A stretch of 64,000 bases of DNA from Exilibacterium tricleocarpae (GTDB lineage Bacteria > Pseudomonadota > Gammaproteobacteria > Pseudomonadales > Cellvibrionaceae), in assembly GCF_007004655.1 (NCBI RefSeq), contig NZ_ML660102.1, positions 1-64,000 on the forward strand, given 5' to 3'. Both the position numbers and the translations under genes were made by a program. Below are positions 18,502 to 28,495 of this stretch, one piece after another; position 1 is the first letter of the stretch; every line of letters starts with the position of its first letter. The notes beneath the pieces were generated by a model. That model was not told where the DNA came from and did not search any database. It saw only the letters and a list, made by a program, of their open reading frames with translations.

Positions 18502-20163
18502 ATGAAAAGTCTATGGCGAATATCGGCAATCGCGGCGGCGTATTGCCTGTCGGCGAACGCCTTTGCGGCCAATTGCACCGGGCTCGCGCAGTGGAACAGC
18601 TCCACGGCTTACACCGGCGGTATGCAGGTCACCCACAACTGCGCCGCTTACCGGGCCGCCTGGTGGACCCAGGGCAGAGACCCGGAAATGCACTCGGGCC
18701 CGGAAAAGGAGTGGCGTTCGCTCGGCCAATGCGATAGCTGCGGTGGTTCCAGTTCTTCCAGCAGCAGCTCTTCGGGTTCCACGTCCTCATCCTCGAGCAG
18801 CTCGTCCTCCGGCGGCGGCGCCTGCCCGAGCGGTATTCCCATGTGGGACGCCAACACCGTCTACTGGGGCGGCGACCAGGCGCTTAACAACAATTCTGTC
18901 TGTACGGCGCGCTGGTGGACCCGCGGGGAGAACCCGGCCCAGGCCGATGTCTGGAACTGCAGCACCTGCTCCGGTTCGTCTTCCAGTTCATCGTCTACCA
19001 GCTCTTCGTCTTCTTCTACCAGTAGCAGTAGCTCCTCCAGTAGCAGCAGTTCCTCGAGTTCATCCAGTTCGAGCTCATCGAGCGGTGGCCAGCGTCGTTA
19101 TGTCACCTACGCCAGCACCTGGAATACCAGCATCTACGATCTGGATGTCAATAACATTCCCAACTATATCACCAACGTCAACCTGTCCTTTGTGCGGCCC
19201 AACACGGCCTACCAGCGCGGCTCCTATGCGTTCGACCAACAGGTGTCCGGTTTTGAATTTGTCGAAGGCGCTACCGGCTTCGGCGGACCGAACCCCTTCA
19301 CCGCAGAGGAATCCCAGGACCTGATCAATGCCATCGCAGCACTCGAGGCCCGCGGCACGGAAGTCTGGATTTCCGTCGGCGGCTGGTCGTACAGCCAGGG
19401 CAGCCAGTGGCAGGGCTTCAGCGCGCCGCGGGTTGTCGACCTGGCGCTCGACCTCGGTGCCTCGGGTATCGATATCGACTGGGAGGCAAGCGGTTCACAG
19501 TGCAATAAACAAGATGCCGCTAACTTCAGTTGCACAGACGACCCTGAGATCGAGAATATCCTCGTGACCCTGTACAACGAAATCAACCGTCGCGGTGCCG
19601 GCCTCGGCATCTCCATCGCCGGCTGGTCGACAGGTGCTTACTACGTCAAGGGCACGCCGTTCGAAGAGGGCAAGGTGCAGTGGGGCTCACCGTTCGGCGG
19701 TACCATGTACAATGTGGTCAAACGCCACGGCGACAAGCTGGACTTTGTCAACCTGATGTCCTACGACGGCGGCAACTACTACGATCCGCGGGAAGGCTTC
19801 GCCGCCTACCGGGCAATCTACAACGGCCCCATCAATATGGGCATGGAAATAGCGCCGGAGGGTTCCGGTGGCGCCGTGCTGACCGTAAACGCGCCGCCGG
19901 GAATTCAGTGGGATACAGGTTTTCTCACCGGCAGCAATAACGAAGCTTCGGACTACTACAATATCGAAACCATGCTCGGCTATGTGAAAAACGCCGGTCA
20001 GCCCGGTGACGGCTTTATGTTGTGGCAGCTCTGGAAGCAGCGCGTGCACCTGCCCGCACCCGCCGGAGCCGCCACTGAAAACTCGGCGGGTCAGTATGTC
20101 TGTCGCAATCTGCCGCTGGCGGGAGACTGCAACCAGACGATCCCCTCTCTACCCAAGCTTTGA
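18502..20163 (+). CDS. secreted GH18 chitinase with two chitin-binding modules and polyserine linkers
   Basis: Hydrolyses chitin outside the cell. After a signal peptide (cleavage likely after NAFA, about residue 23) come two short CBM5/12-type modules (residues about 24-80 and 108-155, each with the WW-T motif AAWWTQG or ARWWTRG). They are separated by serine-rich linkers, the second about 40 residues and almost pure Ser. The GH18 barrel fills residues about 197-553 and carries GIDIDWE with the catalytic glutamate near 329. Polyserine linkers are characteristic of Cellvibrio, Saccharophagus and Teredinibacter secreted enzymes. AAGG lies nine bases before the ATG. The promoter at 18307 implies repression by a LacI-family protein. 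Confidence 0.93.
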   Translation: MKSLWRISAIAAAYCLSANAFAANCTGLAQWNSSTAYTGGMQVTHNCAAYRAAWWTQGRDPEMHSGPEKEWRSLGQCDSCGGSSSSSSSSSGSTSSSSSSSSSGGGACPSGIPMWDANTVYWGGDQALNNNSVCTARWWTRGENPAQADVWNCSTCSGSSSSSSSTSSSSSSTSSSSSSSSSSSSSSSSSSSSSGGQRRYVTYASTWNTSIYDLDVNNIPNYITNVNLSFVRPNTAYQRGSYAFDQQVSGFEFVEGATGFGGPNPFTAEESQDLINAIAALEARGTEVWISVGGWSYSQGSQWQGFSAPRVVDLALDLGASGIDIDWEASGSQCNKQDAANFSCTDDPEIENILVTLYNEINRRGAGLGISIAGWSTGAYYVKGTPFEEGKVQWGSPFGGTMYNVVKRHGDKLDFVNLMSYDGGNYYDPREGFAAYRAIYNGPINMGMEIAPEGSGGAVLTVNAPPGIQWDTGFLTGSNNEASDYYNIETMLGYVKNAGQPGDGFMLWQLWKQRVHLPAPAGAATENSAGQYVCRNLPLAGDCNQTIPSLPKL

Positions 20164-20202
20164 TGCTATCGGCACCTAGAGAGAAACCTTAGCCAGACCT
20201 TC

Positions 20203-20238
20203 AAGCCCCAGCCAGCCTGGGGCTTTTCTGGTTTTTTC
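20203..20238 (+). terminator. intrinsic terminator after the chitinase
   Basis: AAGCCCCAG pairs with CTGGGGCTT across CCAGC and is followed by a T-rich stretch ending TTTTTT. It lies 40 bp past the chitinase stop. Confidence 0.85.
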
Positions 20239-20266
20239 AACCGATAAAAAACAGCCGGTGTTGCCA

Positions 20267-21694
20267 ATGGGGTATTCCTACAGCCACAAAAACCCAAGCC
20301 AACCGTTTGATCAAACCGCCAGCGACCAGAGCGCAGAGACCTGGATAACCGATCGCGCCTGGGTGTGCGGCTCGGTGGGTGCCGTCAGCGTTATCGTTTG
20401 CGCCATCTGGTTCAATGCCACCGAGGCCCTGGCGAAAGGTGTGGTGGTAATGGGTCACCAGCTTACCCAAACGCCCGTGCAGACCCTGTTGAGCGCCCTG
20501 CTTATCACCACCGGCGCCATGCTGTTAACGGAAGTGATTCGACTCTACCTGCGCAACCCCCGCAATTTTATCGCCGTTAGCCCGCTGTTGAAATCCGGTC
20601 GCTATGTGACGTTTATGGCTACAGCGCTCGGCAATTACCTGGCTTACCTCGGCCTGTTCTGGCTGGTGGTTGTGTTTTTTCAGTGGGCCGGGGAATACGG
20701 CTATCAACGCAATGCGCCCTACTACCAGCCCTGGTTCACGTTCCTGGACCTGGCCTTTAGCGCTTACCTCTGGGGCGGCCTGCCCTATGTCTGTCTTACC
20801 CGGGCGTTGAAACACGACCCGCAAGCCGACGACAACGACCCGCCGATTCTGGTTGCCAAACTGTTTACCGCTATCAAATCATTTTTGCTGCGGGAGAAAA
20901 AAACCGTTACCGCTGCCGAACAACGGCACAAGAAAGCGATCAGGGCCCTGCTCGTCAAGTTGTTCTTCGCCCCGCTGATGACCGTGTTTTTCTTCGACCA
21001 GTTTCCGCATCTGGTAAACAATGTCGACTACCTGTTGAACACCATACCCGCGCTGATCGCAGACCAGCGCTATACGCACCAACAGTTCAATACCGATTTT
21101 TTCAACCTGTCGATCACACTGATTTTCTCCATCGATATCGCGCTGGCCTGGTGCGGTTATGTGGTGTCTTCACGCTGGGTCGACAACCGGACCCATTCGG
21201 CGGAACCCACCTTGCTCGGCTGGGTCGTGTGCTTGTGTTGCTACCCGCCGTTCCAGATGTTTTTGGGGTTGTACTTCGCCGCGCCCGGTGAGCGGGAGGT
21301 ACTGCGCTTCGACAATCAATGGCTGATCACCGCCTTCACCGGCATGATGGTGCTCAGTTACCTGGTCTATATGGCTTCGACGCTGTGGTTCGGCGTGCGC
21401 TTTTCCAACCTGACCCACCGCGGCATTATTCGCACCGGGCCCTACGCGATTGTGCGCCACCCCGCTTACGCCTCGAAAAATTTTGCCTGGTGGTGCGTTA
21501 TGTTTCCGGCGATACTCTACAATGTGGTTTATACCGGGATTCATATTGCCATTGCCCAAACCCTGGGGTTATTGATCATGACGGGGTTTTATTACTTGAG
21601 GGCTACCACCGAGGAACGTCACCTGAGTGCCGACCCGCGCTATCGCAGCTATTGCCAAACGGTAAAATACCGGTTTATTCCGGGTGTGCTTTGA
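20267..21694 (+). CDS. membrane protein with C-terminal isoprenylcysteine-methyltransferase-like domain
   Basis: A 475-residue polytopic membrane protein. Eight or more hydrophobic segments are visible, with a charged loop around residues 200-225 (REKKTVTAAEQRHKK). The last 110 residues carry GPYAIVRHPAY and a late ERHL, the SAM-binding signature of the ICMT/PEMT family of integral-membrane methyltransferases. The N-terminal two thirds is longer than in the usual 150-220-residue bacterial ICMT proteins and is not recognised. I prefer ATG 20267; a GTG at 20258 is in frame. It starts right after the chitinase terminator and ends about 50 bp before the convergent symporter gene. The acceptor substrate is unknown. 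Confidence 0.75.
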   Translation: MGYSYSHKNPSQPFDQTASDQSAETWITDRAWVCGSVGAVSVIVCAIWFNATEALAKGVVVMGHQLTQTPVQTLLSALLITTGAMLLTEVIRLYLRNPRNFIAVSPLLKSGRYVTFMATALGNYLAYLGLFWLVVVFFQWAGEYGYQRNAPYYQPWFTFLDLAFSAYLWGGLPYVCLTRALKHDPQADDNDPPILVAKLFTAIKSFLLREKKTVTAAEQRHKKAIRALLVKLFFAPLMTVFFFDQFPHLVNNVDYLLNTIPALIADQRYTHQQFNTDFFNLSITLIFSIDIALAWCGYVVSSRWVDNRTHSAEPTLLGWVVCLCCYPPFQMFLGLYFAAPGEREVLRFDNQWLITAFTGMMVLSYLVYMASTLWFGVRFSNLTHRGIIRTGPYAIVRHPAYASKNFAWWCVMFPAILYNVVYTGIHIAIAQTLGLLIMTGFYYLRATTEERHLSADPRYRSYCQTVKYRFIPGVL

Positions 21695-21741
21695 CGCGTT
21701 GCCCAGTTGCTTTCAGGTACTTTGCCGTTTGGTACAGCGCT

Positions 21742-23124
21742 TTACCCGGCCACTCCCAACACAAATACCAGCAATACGGCGACCGGTGCGACATAGCGAA
21801 TCAGAAAATACCAGGCGTTGAACAACAGCCCCCGGCCGAGGCCCAGCTCCGCCGCCGCCACCTGGCGACTGACAAACCAGCCGACAAACACAGCTATCAA
21901 CAGGCCGCCGAGCGGCAGCAGTATCTGGTTGGAGAAGTAATCCATCACACCGTTTATATCCCTGCCGCCAAGGGTATAGTCCGACAGCAGGTTATAGCCC
22001 AAAATACTCAGCACGCTCAGCAGCGCAACGGTAATCAACATGACGATGGCACTGTTGTGTCGGGCAAACCCCTTGTGCTCTTCCAGCCAGCGGGTCAGCG
22101 GCTCGATCAGGCCCAGCATGGAGGTTATCGCCGCCACTGACAGCAACAGGAAAAACAGCACACTGACAAGATGCCCGCCGGGCATACCGGCAAAGGCCAC
22201 CGGCAGAGTCTGAAAAATCAGCCCGGGGCCGCCGGCGGGATCGAGGCCATTATTGAAAACCGCGGGAAAGATCACCAGCCCCGCCAGCAGCGCGACCAGG
22301 GTATCGGCAAACACGATCACTACTACGGAGCGCGGAATGGAGACGTCTTTCGGCAGGTAGGCACCATAAGTCATCATTCCCGCCATCGCCACACCGATGG
22401 AAAAAAACGCCTGGCCGATGGCCGCCAACACCACCGCCGCATTGATCTTGCTGAAGTCTGCGGTAAACAGGTAATCGATGGCTTCACCAAAACCGCCGAC
22501 GACCATGTTGTAACCCACCAGGGCGATCATCAAAGCGAACAGTGCCGGCATCATTACGGTTACCGCCCGCTCGATGCCGCTCTGCACACCGGCGTAGATA
22601 ATAAGGCCGGTGATTATCAGGCTTACCAGCGTCCACGCCAGCAACGTGCCGGGACTGCCGAGCAAAGCCTCAAATGACTGGGCGGCACTGACGACATCGG
22701 CACCGGCAAAACCGGTCAGCACCGCCTTGAACAGGTAGTTCAACACCCAACCGGCAATCACACAATAAACGATCAAAACGGTAAAGGCCGCCAGCATATT
22801 CATGCCGCCCAGCAGTTGCCAGTGCCGACTGCGCCCCTGCTGCAAAGCCACGTTGCGCATGCTGTTGGCCGGCGACATGCCGCCGCGCCGGCCCAGCAGC
22901 AGTTCCGCCATCAGAATAGGCACACCGATGGCAAAGGCGCAAACCAGATAGACCAGCACAAAAGCGCCGCCGCCATTTTCACCGGTGACGTAGGGGAAGC
23001 GCCAGATATTACCCAGACCGACGGCGAAACCCACCGATGCCATTAAGAAAGCAAAACGCGAGGTCCAACTTATCCCGCCTTTAACACTACCATCAACCTC
23101 CGCAGCGGTGCCCGATCCCAGCAT
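21742..23124 (-). CDS. sodium-dependent amino-acid symporter (NSS/SNF family)
   Basis: Sodium-coupled uptake of a small amino acid or amine, LeuT fold. The N-terminal signature FAFLMASVGFAVGLGNIWRF, with the unwound TM1 and the downstream GGGAF, is intact, and eleven or twelve helices are visible. I start at ATG 23124 because CAGGAG lies six bases before it; an upstream in-frame ATG at 23148 lacks such a site. That gives 460 residues, typical for bacterial NSS. It lies 137 bp downstream of the sarcosine oxidase operon on the same strand, which suggests, but does not prove, that it imports glycine, sarcosine or betaine-type substrates. Confidence 0.9.
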   Translation of the reverse strand: MLGSGTAAEVDGSVKGGISWTSRFAFLMASVGFAVGLGNIWRFPYVTGENGGGAFVLVYLVCAFAIGVPILMAELLLGRRGGMSPANSMRNVALQQGRSRHWQLLGGMNMLAAFTVLIVYCVIAGWVLNYLFKAVLTGFAGADVVSAAQSFEALLGSPGTLLAWTLVSLIITGLIIYAGVQSGIERAVTVMMPALFALMIALVGYNMVVGGFGEAIDYLFTADFSKINAAVVLAAIGQAFFSIGVAMAGMMTYGAYLPKDVSIPRSVVVIVFADTLVALLAGLVIFPAVFNNGLDPAGGPGLIFQTLPVAFAGMPGGHLVSVLFFLLLSVAAITSMLGLIEPLTRWLEEHKGFARHNSAIVMLITVALLSVLSILGYNLLSDYTLGGRDINGVMDYFSNQILLPLGGLLIAVFVGWFVSRQVAAAELGLGRGLLFNAWYFLIRYVAPVAVLLVFVLGVAG

Positions 23125-23260
23125 TTTATCTCCTGCGCCCGTTATCATTTTTCAGCCGGCGCCCATCATACACGGGCTTTGCCGCAAAAGTTTACACCAA
23201 TTTTTTTATAGCAATTTTTAACACAACCTGTAACAACAGTTTTTTACAAAAGCGAGGAAA

Positions 23261-23860
23261 CTACACGGCAAATTCACCCGCAGCGTCGATCAGCCACTGC
23301 CACACGTAGCGTGCCTGGGACCGATCCACATAGAGTTCGTAGCGCTCCGCGCCGGTGCGGGTGATCATACCCGCCACCTTGGCAAAACGGGTGACCGTGG
23401 TTTCTCCGGGCATAAACTGCCGGCGATGTAAATCCAGGGCGCAGCCTTTGCTCAACAACTCCGCGGCACAGGGCCCGCTGGCGGCAAGCGCCAGGCGGCT
23501 GTCACTGATCGGGGTGACAAGCGCCAGCCTGCCGGCCAGCGCCGGGGCAAGCGACTGCGCGACGGCCGGCTCAGCGCCCGCCGCGGTAACCAGCAGCCAC
23601 TCGTTCGGAGCCAGCCAGTGGCAGCGCAACGCCGGCTTGGAGGATGTTGCATCTTGCACCCCCATGTTGCCCGGCGCCGATAGCGGCATTGCCAGAGCTG
23701 CCACCTGTGCGCAGAATGCCGGGTCGGCGCCCGGTCCCTGCAGCCGCAGCATGCCTAAAAAAGGCAGTTCCTCCAAAGTCACACCGTCGTTTTCAAAAAA
23801 CGCGGCGCGCCCGTTTCGATGACAGTCGGTCAGTGCCGAGGTGGCCGTCAGGCTAACCAT
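23261..23860 (-). CDS. soxG: sarcosine oxidase gamma subunit
   Basis: The small GcvT-like subunit of heterotetrameric sarcosine oxidase, which oxidises sarcosine to glycine and passes the methyl carbon to tetrahydrofolate. The 199-residue product has the usual size; weakly conserved segments include ELPFLGMLRLQG and AELLSKGCALDLH. Its start overlaps the end of soxA by eight bases, and it is the last gene of the purU-soxB-soxD-soxA-soxG run. Identification rests mainly on context, because the family is divergent. Confidence 0.9.
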   Translation of the reverse strand: MVSLTATSALTDCHRNGRAAFFENDGVTLEELPFLGMLRLQGPGADPAFCAQVAALAMPLSAPGNMGVQDATSSKPALRCHWLAPNEWLLVTAAGAEPAVAQSLAPALAGRLALVTPISDSRLALAASGPCAAELLSKGCALDLHRRQFMPGETTVTRFAKVAGMITRTGAERYELYVDRSQARYVWQWLIDAAGEFAV

Positions 23861-26800
23861 TCAAGCGCTCTCCCTTGGCATCGAAATGTGTGGGCGAGAC
23901 AATTTTCGCGGCTGTAGTATTACCGTCGGCATAGATATAAACCTGCTCCCCGAGACGTTCACGACCGCGGCTGACCAAGCCCAGGCCGATGGATTTTTCC
24001 AGCGCCGGGCTCAGACAAGCCGAGGTCAGGTAGCCCTGGGTCGGTGCGGGCACCGCGGGACTGGCGCAGCTCACGACATGTCCGCCCACCGGCAGTGGTA
24101 AGCGCGGGTCCACCGCCTCGATACCGACAAACTGCAGACGGTCTTTGCGCGTGTCATTGGCGCGCGCAAGCGAGCGACGGCCGATAAAATCATCCTGCTT
24201 CTTGCCGATTGGCACCCCCCAGCCGAGGTCCAGCGGATTGGTGGTACCATCGGTATCGGCGCCGACGTGCAGATAACCTTTTTCCGTGCGCAAGACCATC
24301 AGCGACTCCACACCGTAAGGCGTAATATCAAAGGTTTCTCCGGCCGCATAGACGGCCTCCCACAACGCCAGGCCGTAGCGCGCCGGCACGCTGATCTCAT
24401 AGGACGCCTCACCGGTAAAACTGGCCCGCAGGATGCGCGCCTCGACACCGTTGACCGTGCCGCTGCGAAATTGCATATGCGGGAATGCCGCGGCGTCAAA
24501 GTCGATATCGCTGTCGAGTGCCTGCAACACCTGGCGGGCGTTGGGACCGCTGACGGTGACATTGGCCCACTGCGTGGTAACGTTGTTGACCAGCACCTGC
24601 AAATCGAGCCACTCGCACTGCAACCACTCTTCCAGCCAGCGGTGGATGCGGGTCGCCCCGCCACTGGTAGTGTGGACCATAAAATGGTCATCGGCCAGGC
24701 GCACAAACACACCATCATCGATCACCACACCGTTTTCATTACACATCAGTCCGTAGCGACCGGCGTTCACCTTCAGACTTACCGCGTTGTTGATATAAAT
24801 GCGATTGAGAAACCTGGCGGCATCGGGGCCCTTGACCTCGATCTTGCCGAGCGGCGAACCGTCGAACATGCCGACACTGCGGCGCACCGCTACCGCCTCG
24901 CGCCTGACGGCGGCTTCGAAATCTTCACCGGCGCGCAGGTAACACTGCGGGCGCTGCCAGCCCATATCCTCCATCCAGGCACCCTGCGCCAGGTGCCAAC
25001 TGTGCGCCGGCAGTTCCAGCCGCGGCGCATAGCTTTCACCCAGGTCGCGACCGACAAAGGTACCGATCGTAGCGGGGTGATAGGGGGGGCGAAACCGGGT
25101 AGTGCCGACAGCGGGAATCTTGCGTCCGCTCAGCGCCGCCATCACCGCCAGCGCGTTGACATTGCTGGTTTTGCCCTGGTCCACGCTCATGCCGTTGGTG
25201 GTATAGCGCTTGACGTGTTCCACCGAAATAAAGTTTTCACGCCGGGCCAGTTCGATATCGGAAACCTTGACGTCGTACTGAAAATCCAGCCACTGTTTCT
25301 CCGTGGCGGCGTTGCCGGTGTACCAATAGGGCTCCAGAGGTGTCTGCGGCCAGTCGTCACAGCTCGGCGCGCTTGGCTCGACATTTGCGCCGGCACCGGC
25401 GGCCCGCGCCGCTGCCGCCCCAGAGCGATAGCCCTCTGCAAGGCAGCCCTGCAGTTGAAATTCCCCGTTAGCCGCCCCGGCTACTCTCACAGCCTGGGCA
25501 CAGCTCGCAGGCACGAAACAGGCGCTGTGTTCATTAAAGTCGAGCGAGCCGCCGGCCTGGGAATAGAGGTGAATGCTCGGTGTCCAACCCCCGGACATGG
25601 CGACTACATCACACGCCAGGCTCTCCCTGCTCTCCCCCAGCTGTCCGCCGCCCAGGTGCGCGGCCAAACGCACGGCCCGCACCTGTCGTCGCCCTCGCAC
25701 CTGTCGTACCATGCGACCGGTCAGCAGCGGTATCTGGCGATCGCGCACGGCCTGCTGGTAGGGCCCGACCGGGTCGCGGCGACTGTCGACAACCGCCACC
25801 ACCGTCACTCCCAAATCGTGCAGATCGAGTGCGACACGATAGACACTGTCGTTATTGGTCACCAGCACGACCCTGCGACCCGCGGCCACACCGTAGCGGT
25901 TGAGATACGTCTGGACCGCCGAGGCCAGCATAATGCCGGGGCGATCATTATCGGCAAACACCAGCGGCCGCTCGATAGCACCGGTAGCGAGCACCACCTG
26001 TTTGGCCCGCACCCGCCACAGGCGCTCGCGTGGCTGTTGCAAATCGGCGCCGGGGCCGAGGTGGTTGCAAACCCGCTCCACCCCCACCAGGAAGTTGTGT
26101 TCGTAGTAGCCGATCACAGAGGTGCGGGGCAACAAAGTCACCCCTTCCTGGGCGCGCAGTTTTGCCACTGCCTGCGCGATCCAGGCCGTACTCGAACTGC
26201 CCCCGATAACCCGGTTTTCACCGAGCAAGCTGCCGCCAAGCTCTTCCTGGTCGTCCATCAGTACCACGCGCAGGCCGCCGGCACCGGCCGCCAGGGCGGC
26301 GGCCAAACCGGCCGCGCCGCCGCCGACGATCAACACCTCGCAGTGCAGGTTGCGCTTGTGGTATTGCTGCGCATCGGCGGCGCGCGGCACTTTTCCAAGC
26401 CCGGCCAGGCGCCGCACCAGGCCCTCGTAAAAATGCCAACTGGGCCACATCAGGGACTTGTAGTAAAAGGAGGCGGGAAACAGGCGCTGGAACAGGCCCA
26501 GCACGCCAAGCATATCGCGCTCGACGCTGGGCCAGGCATTTTGTCCCCTGGCTTTTAAACCTTTGTACAACGGCACCAGTGTGGCGCGGGCGTTGGGTTC
26601 ACCAAAGCCCTCACCTTCCAACTGCACCAGCGCGTTGGGCTCTTCGCGGCCCGCGCTCAGCAAGCCGCGCGGGCGATGTAACTTGAAGCTGCGGCCGACC
26701 CGCCTGACCCCATTTGCCAACAGCGCCGAGGCCAGGGTGTCGCCGGCACACCCGGTGTAGGTTTTGCCGTCAAATGTAAACGTGATCGATTCACTGGTAT

Positions 26801-26882
26801 CAACCCGGTGCCCGGTGCCCAGGCGACGCAACGGATTTTGGGCAGCCTCTCCCTGCACGCGGCTGTTCACGTCATTGTTCAT
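23853..26882 (-). CDS. soxA: sarcosine oxidase alpha subunit
   Basis: The large subunit, which binds NAD+ and folate. The 1009-residue product has an N-terminal ferredoxin-like fold (ITFTFDGKTYTGCAGDTLASAL), a Rossmann nucleotide-binding site (GGGAAG at 187-192), a pyridine-nucleotide oxidoreductase body, and a C-terminal GcvT-type aminomethyltransferase domain (from about 620) where 5,10-methylene-THF forms. It overlaps soxD by ATGA and soxG by eight bases, so the subunits are translationally coupled. Full length. Confidence 0.97.
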   Translation of the reverse strand: MNNDVNSRVQGEAAQNPLRRLGTGHRVDTSESITFTFDGKTYTGCAGDTLASALLANGVRRVGRSFKLHRPRGLLSAGREEPNALVQLEGEGFGEPNARATLVPLYKGLKARGQNAWPSVERDMLGVLGLFQRLFPASFYYKSLMWPSWHFYEGLVRRLAGLGKVPRAADAQQYHKRNLHCEVLIVGGGAAGLAAALAAGAGGLRVVLMDDQEELGGSLLGENRVIGGSSSTAWIAQAVAKLRAQEGVTLLPRTSVIGYYEHNFLVGVERVCNHLGPGADLQQPRERLWRVRAKQVVLATGAIERPLVFADNDRPGIMLASAVQTYLNRYGVAAGRRVVLVTNNDSVYRVALDLHDLGVTVVAVVDSRRDPVGPYQQAVRDRQIPLLTGRMVRQVRGRRQVRAVRLAAHLGGGQLGESRESLACDVVAMSGGWTPSIHLYSQAGGSLDFNEHSACFVPASCAQAVRVAGAANGEFQLQGCLAEGYRSGAAAARAAGAGANVEPSAPSCDDWPQTPLEPYWYTGNAATEKQWLDFQYDVKVSDIELARRENFISVEHVKRYTTNGMSVDQGKTSNVNALAVMAALSGRKIPAVGTTRFRPPYHPATIGTFVGRDLGESYAPRLELPAHSWHLAQGAWMEDMGWQRPQCYLRAGEDFEAAVRREAVAVRRSVGMFDGSPLGKIEVKGPDAARFLNRIYINNAVSLKVNAGRYGLMCNENGVVIDDGVFVRLADDHFMVHTTSGGATRIHRWLEEWLQCEWLDLQVLVNNVTTQWANVTVSGPNARQVLQALDSDIDFDAAAFPHMQFRSGTVNGVEARILRASFTGEASYEISVPARYGLALWEAVYAAGETFDITPYGVESLMVLRTEKGYLHVGADTDGTTNPLDLGWGVPIGKKQDDFIGRRSLARANDTRKDRLQFVGIEAVDPRLPLPVGGHVVSCASPAVPAPTQGYLTSACLSPALEKSIGLGLVSRGRERLGEQVYIYADGNTTAAKIVSPTHFDAKGERLNG

Positions 26883-27187
26883 GCCGACACCTCATCAACC
26901 GCAACGCCGACACTGTCGGCCGGCACCGCGGCCCCCATCCGGTAAACGGCAAGGATGTTGTGGTTGACGGTATGGCGCGCGACGTTAAACCACTGCCGGC
27001 AACCGTAAGTGTGGCACCAGCGTTCCAGGTGCACGCCCTTGGGGTTGATGCGGTCAAACAGGTAAGCGGCCCACTCAGCATCGCTGTTTTGTTGCGGATC
27101 CGGCGGGCGTTGAATATGGGCCTCGCCACCGCAGGTGAACTCCTCCTCGTCGCGCCTGCCGCACCACGGGCATTCGATCTGCATCAT
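26879..27187 (-). CDS. soxD: sarcosine oxidase delta subunit
   Basis: A small zinc-binding subunit of the heterotetramer. The 102-residue product has IECPWCGRRDEEEFTCGG near the N-terminus and HTYGCRQWF later, together supplying the cysteine/histidine zinc ligands of this family. Its stop overlaps the soxA start (ATGA). It lies 32 bp downstream of soxB. Confidence 0.95.
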   Translation of the reverse strand: MMQIECPWCGRRDEEEFTCGGEAHIQRPPDPQQNSDAEWAAYLFDRINPKGVHLERWCHTYGCRQWFNVARHTVNHNILAVYRMGAAVPADSVGVAVDEVSA

Positions 27188-27219
27188 GATTCGTCTCCTG
27201 TTACTGCCCTGTTACTGCC

Positions 27220-28470
27220 TTAGTGCGCAACACCGGCCGCGGCACCTTCGTCAATCAACGCGCCGGTGACAAACCGGTGCAGGCCAAACGGCTCGATCAA
27301 CTCGTGGCAGCGATCGTGGGCAATGGTGTAGGCCAGTGTCTCGCCACCGGCGGGAATCGCTTTGAAACCGCCGGTACCCCAACCACTGCTGAGGTATAAA
27401 CCGGCAATCGGCGTCTTGCCGATCACCGGGCTGCGATCGGGGGAAATGTCGACAATGCCCGCCCATTGGCGCATCAACTTCAGGCGACTCAGGTGTGGAA
27501 ACAGATGCAGCGTGGCCGCCAGCGTCTCCTCCACAATAGGCAGGTTGCCGCGCTGGCCGTAGGACATGTAGCGGTCGGCGCCGCCACCGATCAGGATCTC
27601 ACCGCGGTCCGACTGACTCACATAGGTGTGCACCGCCCCCGACAGCACCACACCGTCGAGACAGGGCTTTACCGGTTCGCTGACCATAGCTTGCAGAGGC
27701 TGGCTGACAATGGGCAATTTCAACCCCGCCATCGCCCCGAGAACGCTGGTGTGCCCCGCTACGGCGATCGCCACTTTGTCTGCGCGAATATAACCGCAGT
27801 TGGTCTCCACCCCCTGAACCTGCTTTGCAGAAGTGCGAATACCCTTAACCTCGCAGTTTTGAATAATATCCACACCCTTGGCATCGGCGGCGCGGGCGTA
27901 ACCCCAGGCCACCGCATCGTGGCGGGCGACACCGCCGCGATGCTGAATAAAGCCACCCCAGATCGGGTAGCGCGCCGCCGGGGAAGTATCGAGCAGGGGG
28001 GTCCGCGCACCTATCTGTTCGGTGGTCAGCATCTGTGCGTCCACACCCTGCAATTGCAGCGAGTTGGACCAGCGCTCCAACATTTCCATATCGTGACGGC
28101 TGTGTCCCAGGGTCAGGATCCCGCCCTGACTCAGCATCACGTTGTAATTCAATTCCAGCGCCAGTTTTTCGTAAAGCTTCAGGGAGTGATCAAAAAAAAG
28201 TGTGCTTTGCGGATAGAAATAGTTGGAGCGCACCACCGTGGTGTTGCGCCCGGTGTTACCGCCACCGAGCCAGCCTTTCTCCAACACGGCGACATTGGTG
28301 ATACCGTGTTGGTTGGCCAGGTAATATGCGGTGGCCAGACCGTGACCGCCACCGCCGATAATCACGACATCATAAGAAGCCTTCGGCGCCGGACTGCGCC
28401 ATGCCTGGGGCCAGTGCCGGTGCCCGCTGAGCGCGTGTTTTGCCAACTGCAGCAGTGAGTACTTTTCCAT
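27220..28470 (-). CDS. soxB: sarcosine oxidase beta subunit
   Basis: The flavoprotein subunit that oxidises sarcosine. The 416-residue product has a dinucleotide-binding motif VVIIGGGGHG at about 35-44, followed by NTTVVRSNY, the region preceding the flavin site, and a DAO-family C-terminus (YLSSGWGTGGFKAIPAGGE). It is the first sox gene after purU, 25 bp away, and is full length for the heterotetrameric type. Confidence 0.97.
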   Translation of the reverse strand: MEKYSLLQLAKHALSGHRHWPQAWRSPAPKASYDVVIIGGGGHGLATAYYLANQHGITNVAVLEKGWLGGGNTGRNTTVVRSNYFYPQSTLFFDHSLKLYEKLALELNYNVMLSQGGILTLGHSRHDMEMLERWSNSLQLQGVDAQMLTTEQIGARTPLLDTSPAARYPIWGGFIQHRGGVARHDAVAWGYARAADAKGVDIIQNCEVKGIRTSAKQVQGVETNCGYIRADKVAIAVAGHTSVLGAMAGLKLPIVSQPLQAMVSEPVKPCLDGVVLSGAVHTYVSQSDRGEILIGGGADRYMSYGQRGNLPIVEETLAATLHLFPHLSRLKLMRQWAGIVDISPDRSPVIGKTPIAGLYLSSGWGTGGFKAIPAGGETLAYTIAHDRCHELIEPFGLHRFVTGALIDEGAAAGVAH

Positions 28471-28495
28471 AGGGTCGCTCTCTGACGGTCTCTGC

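Noticed and set aside
24267-26558. 763-codon plus-strand frame opposite soxA
   Set aside because: Antisense to a clear sarcosine oxidase gene; composition is that of a shadow frame.
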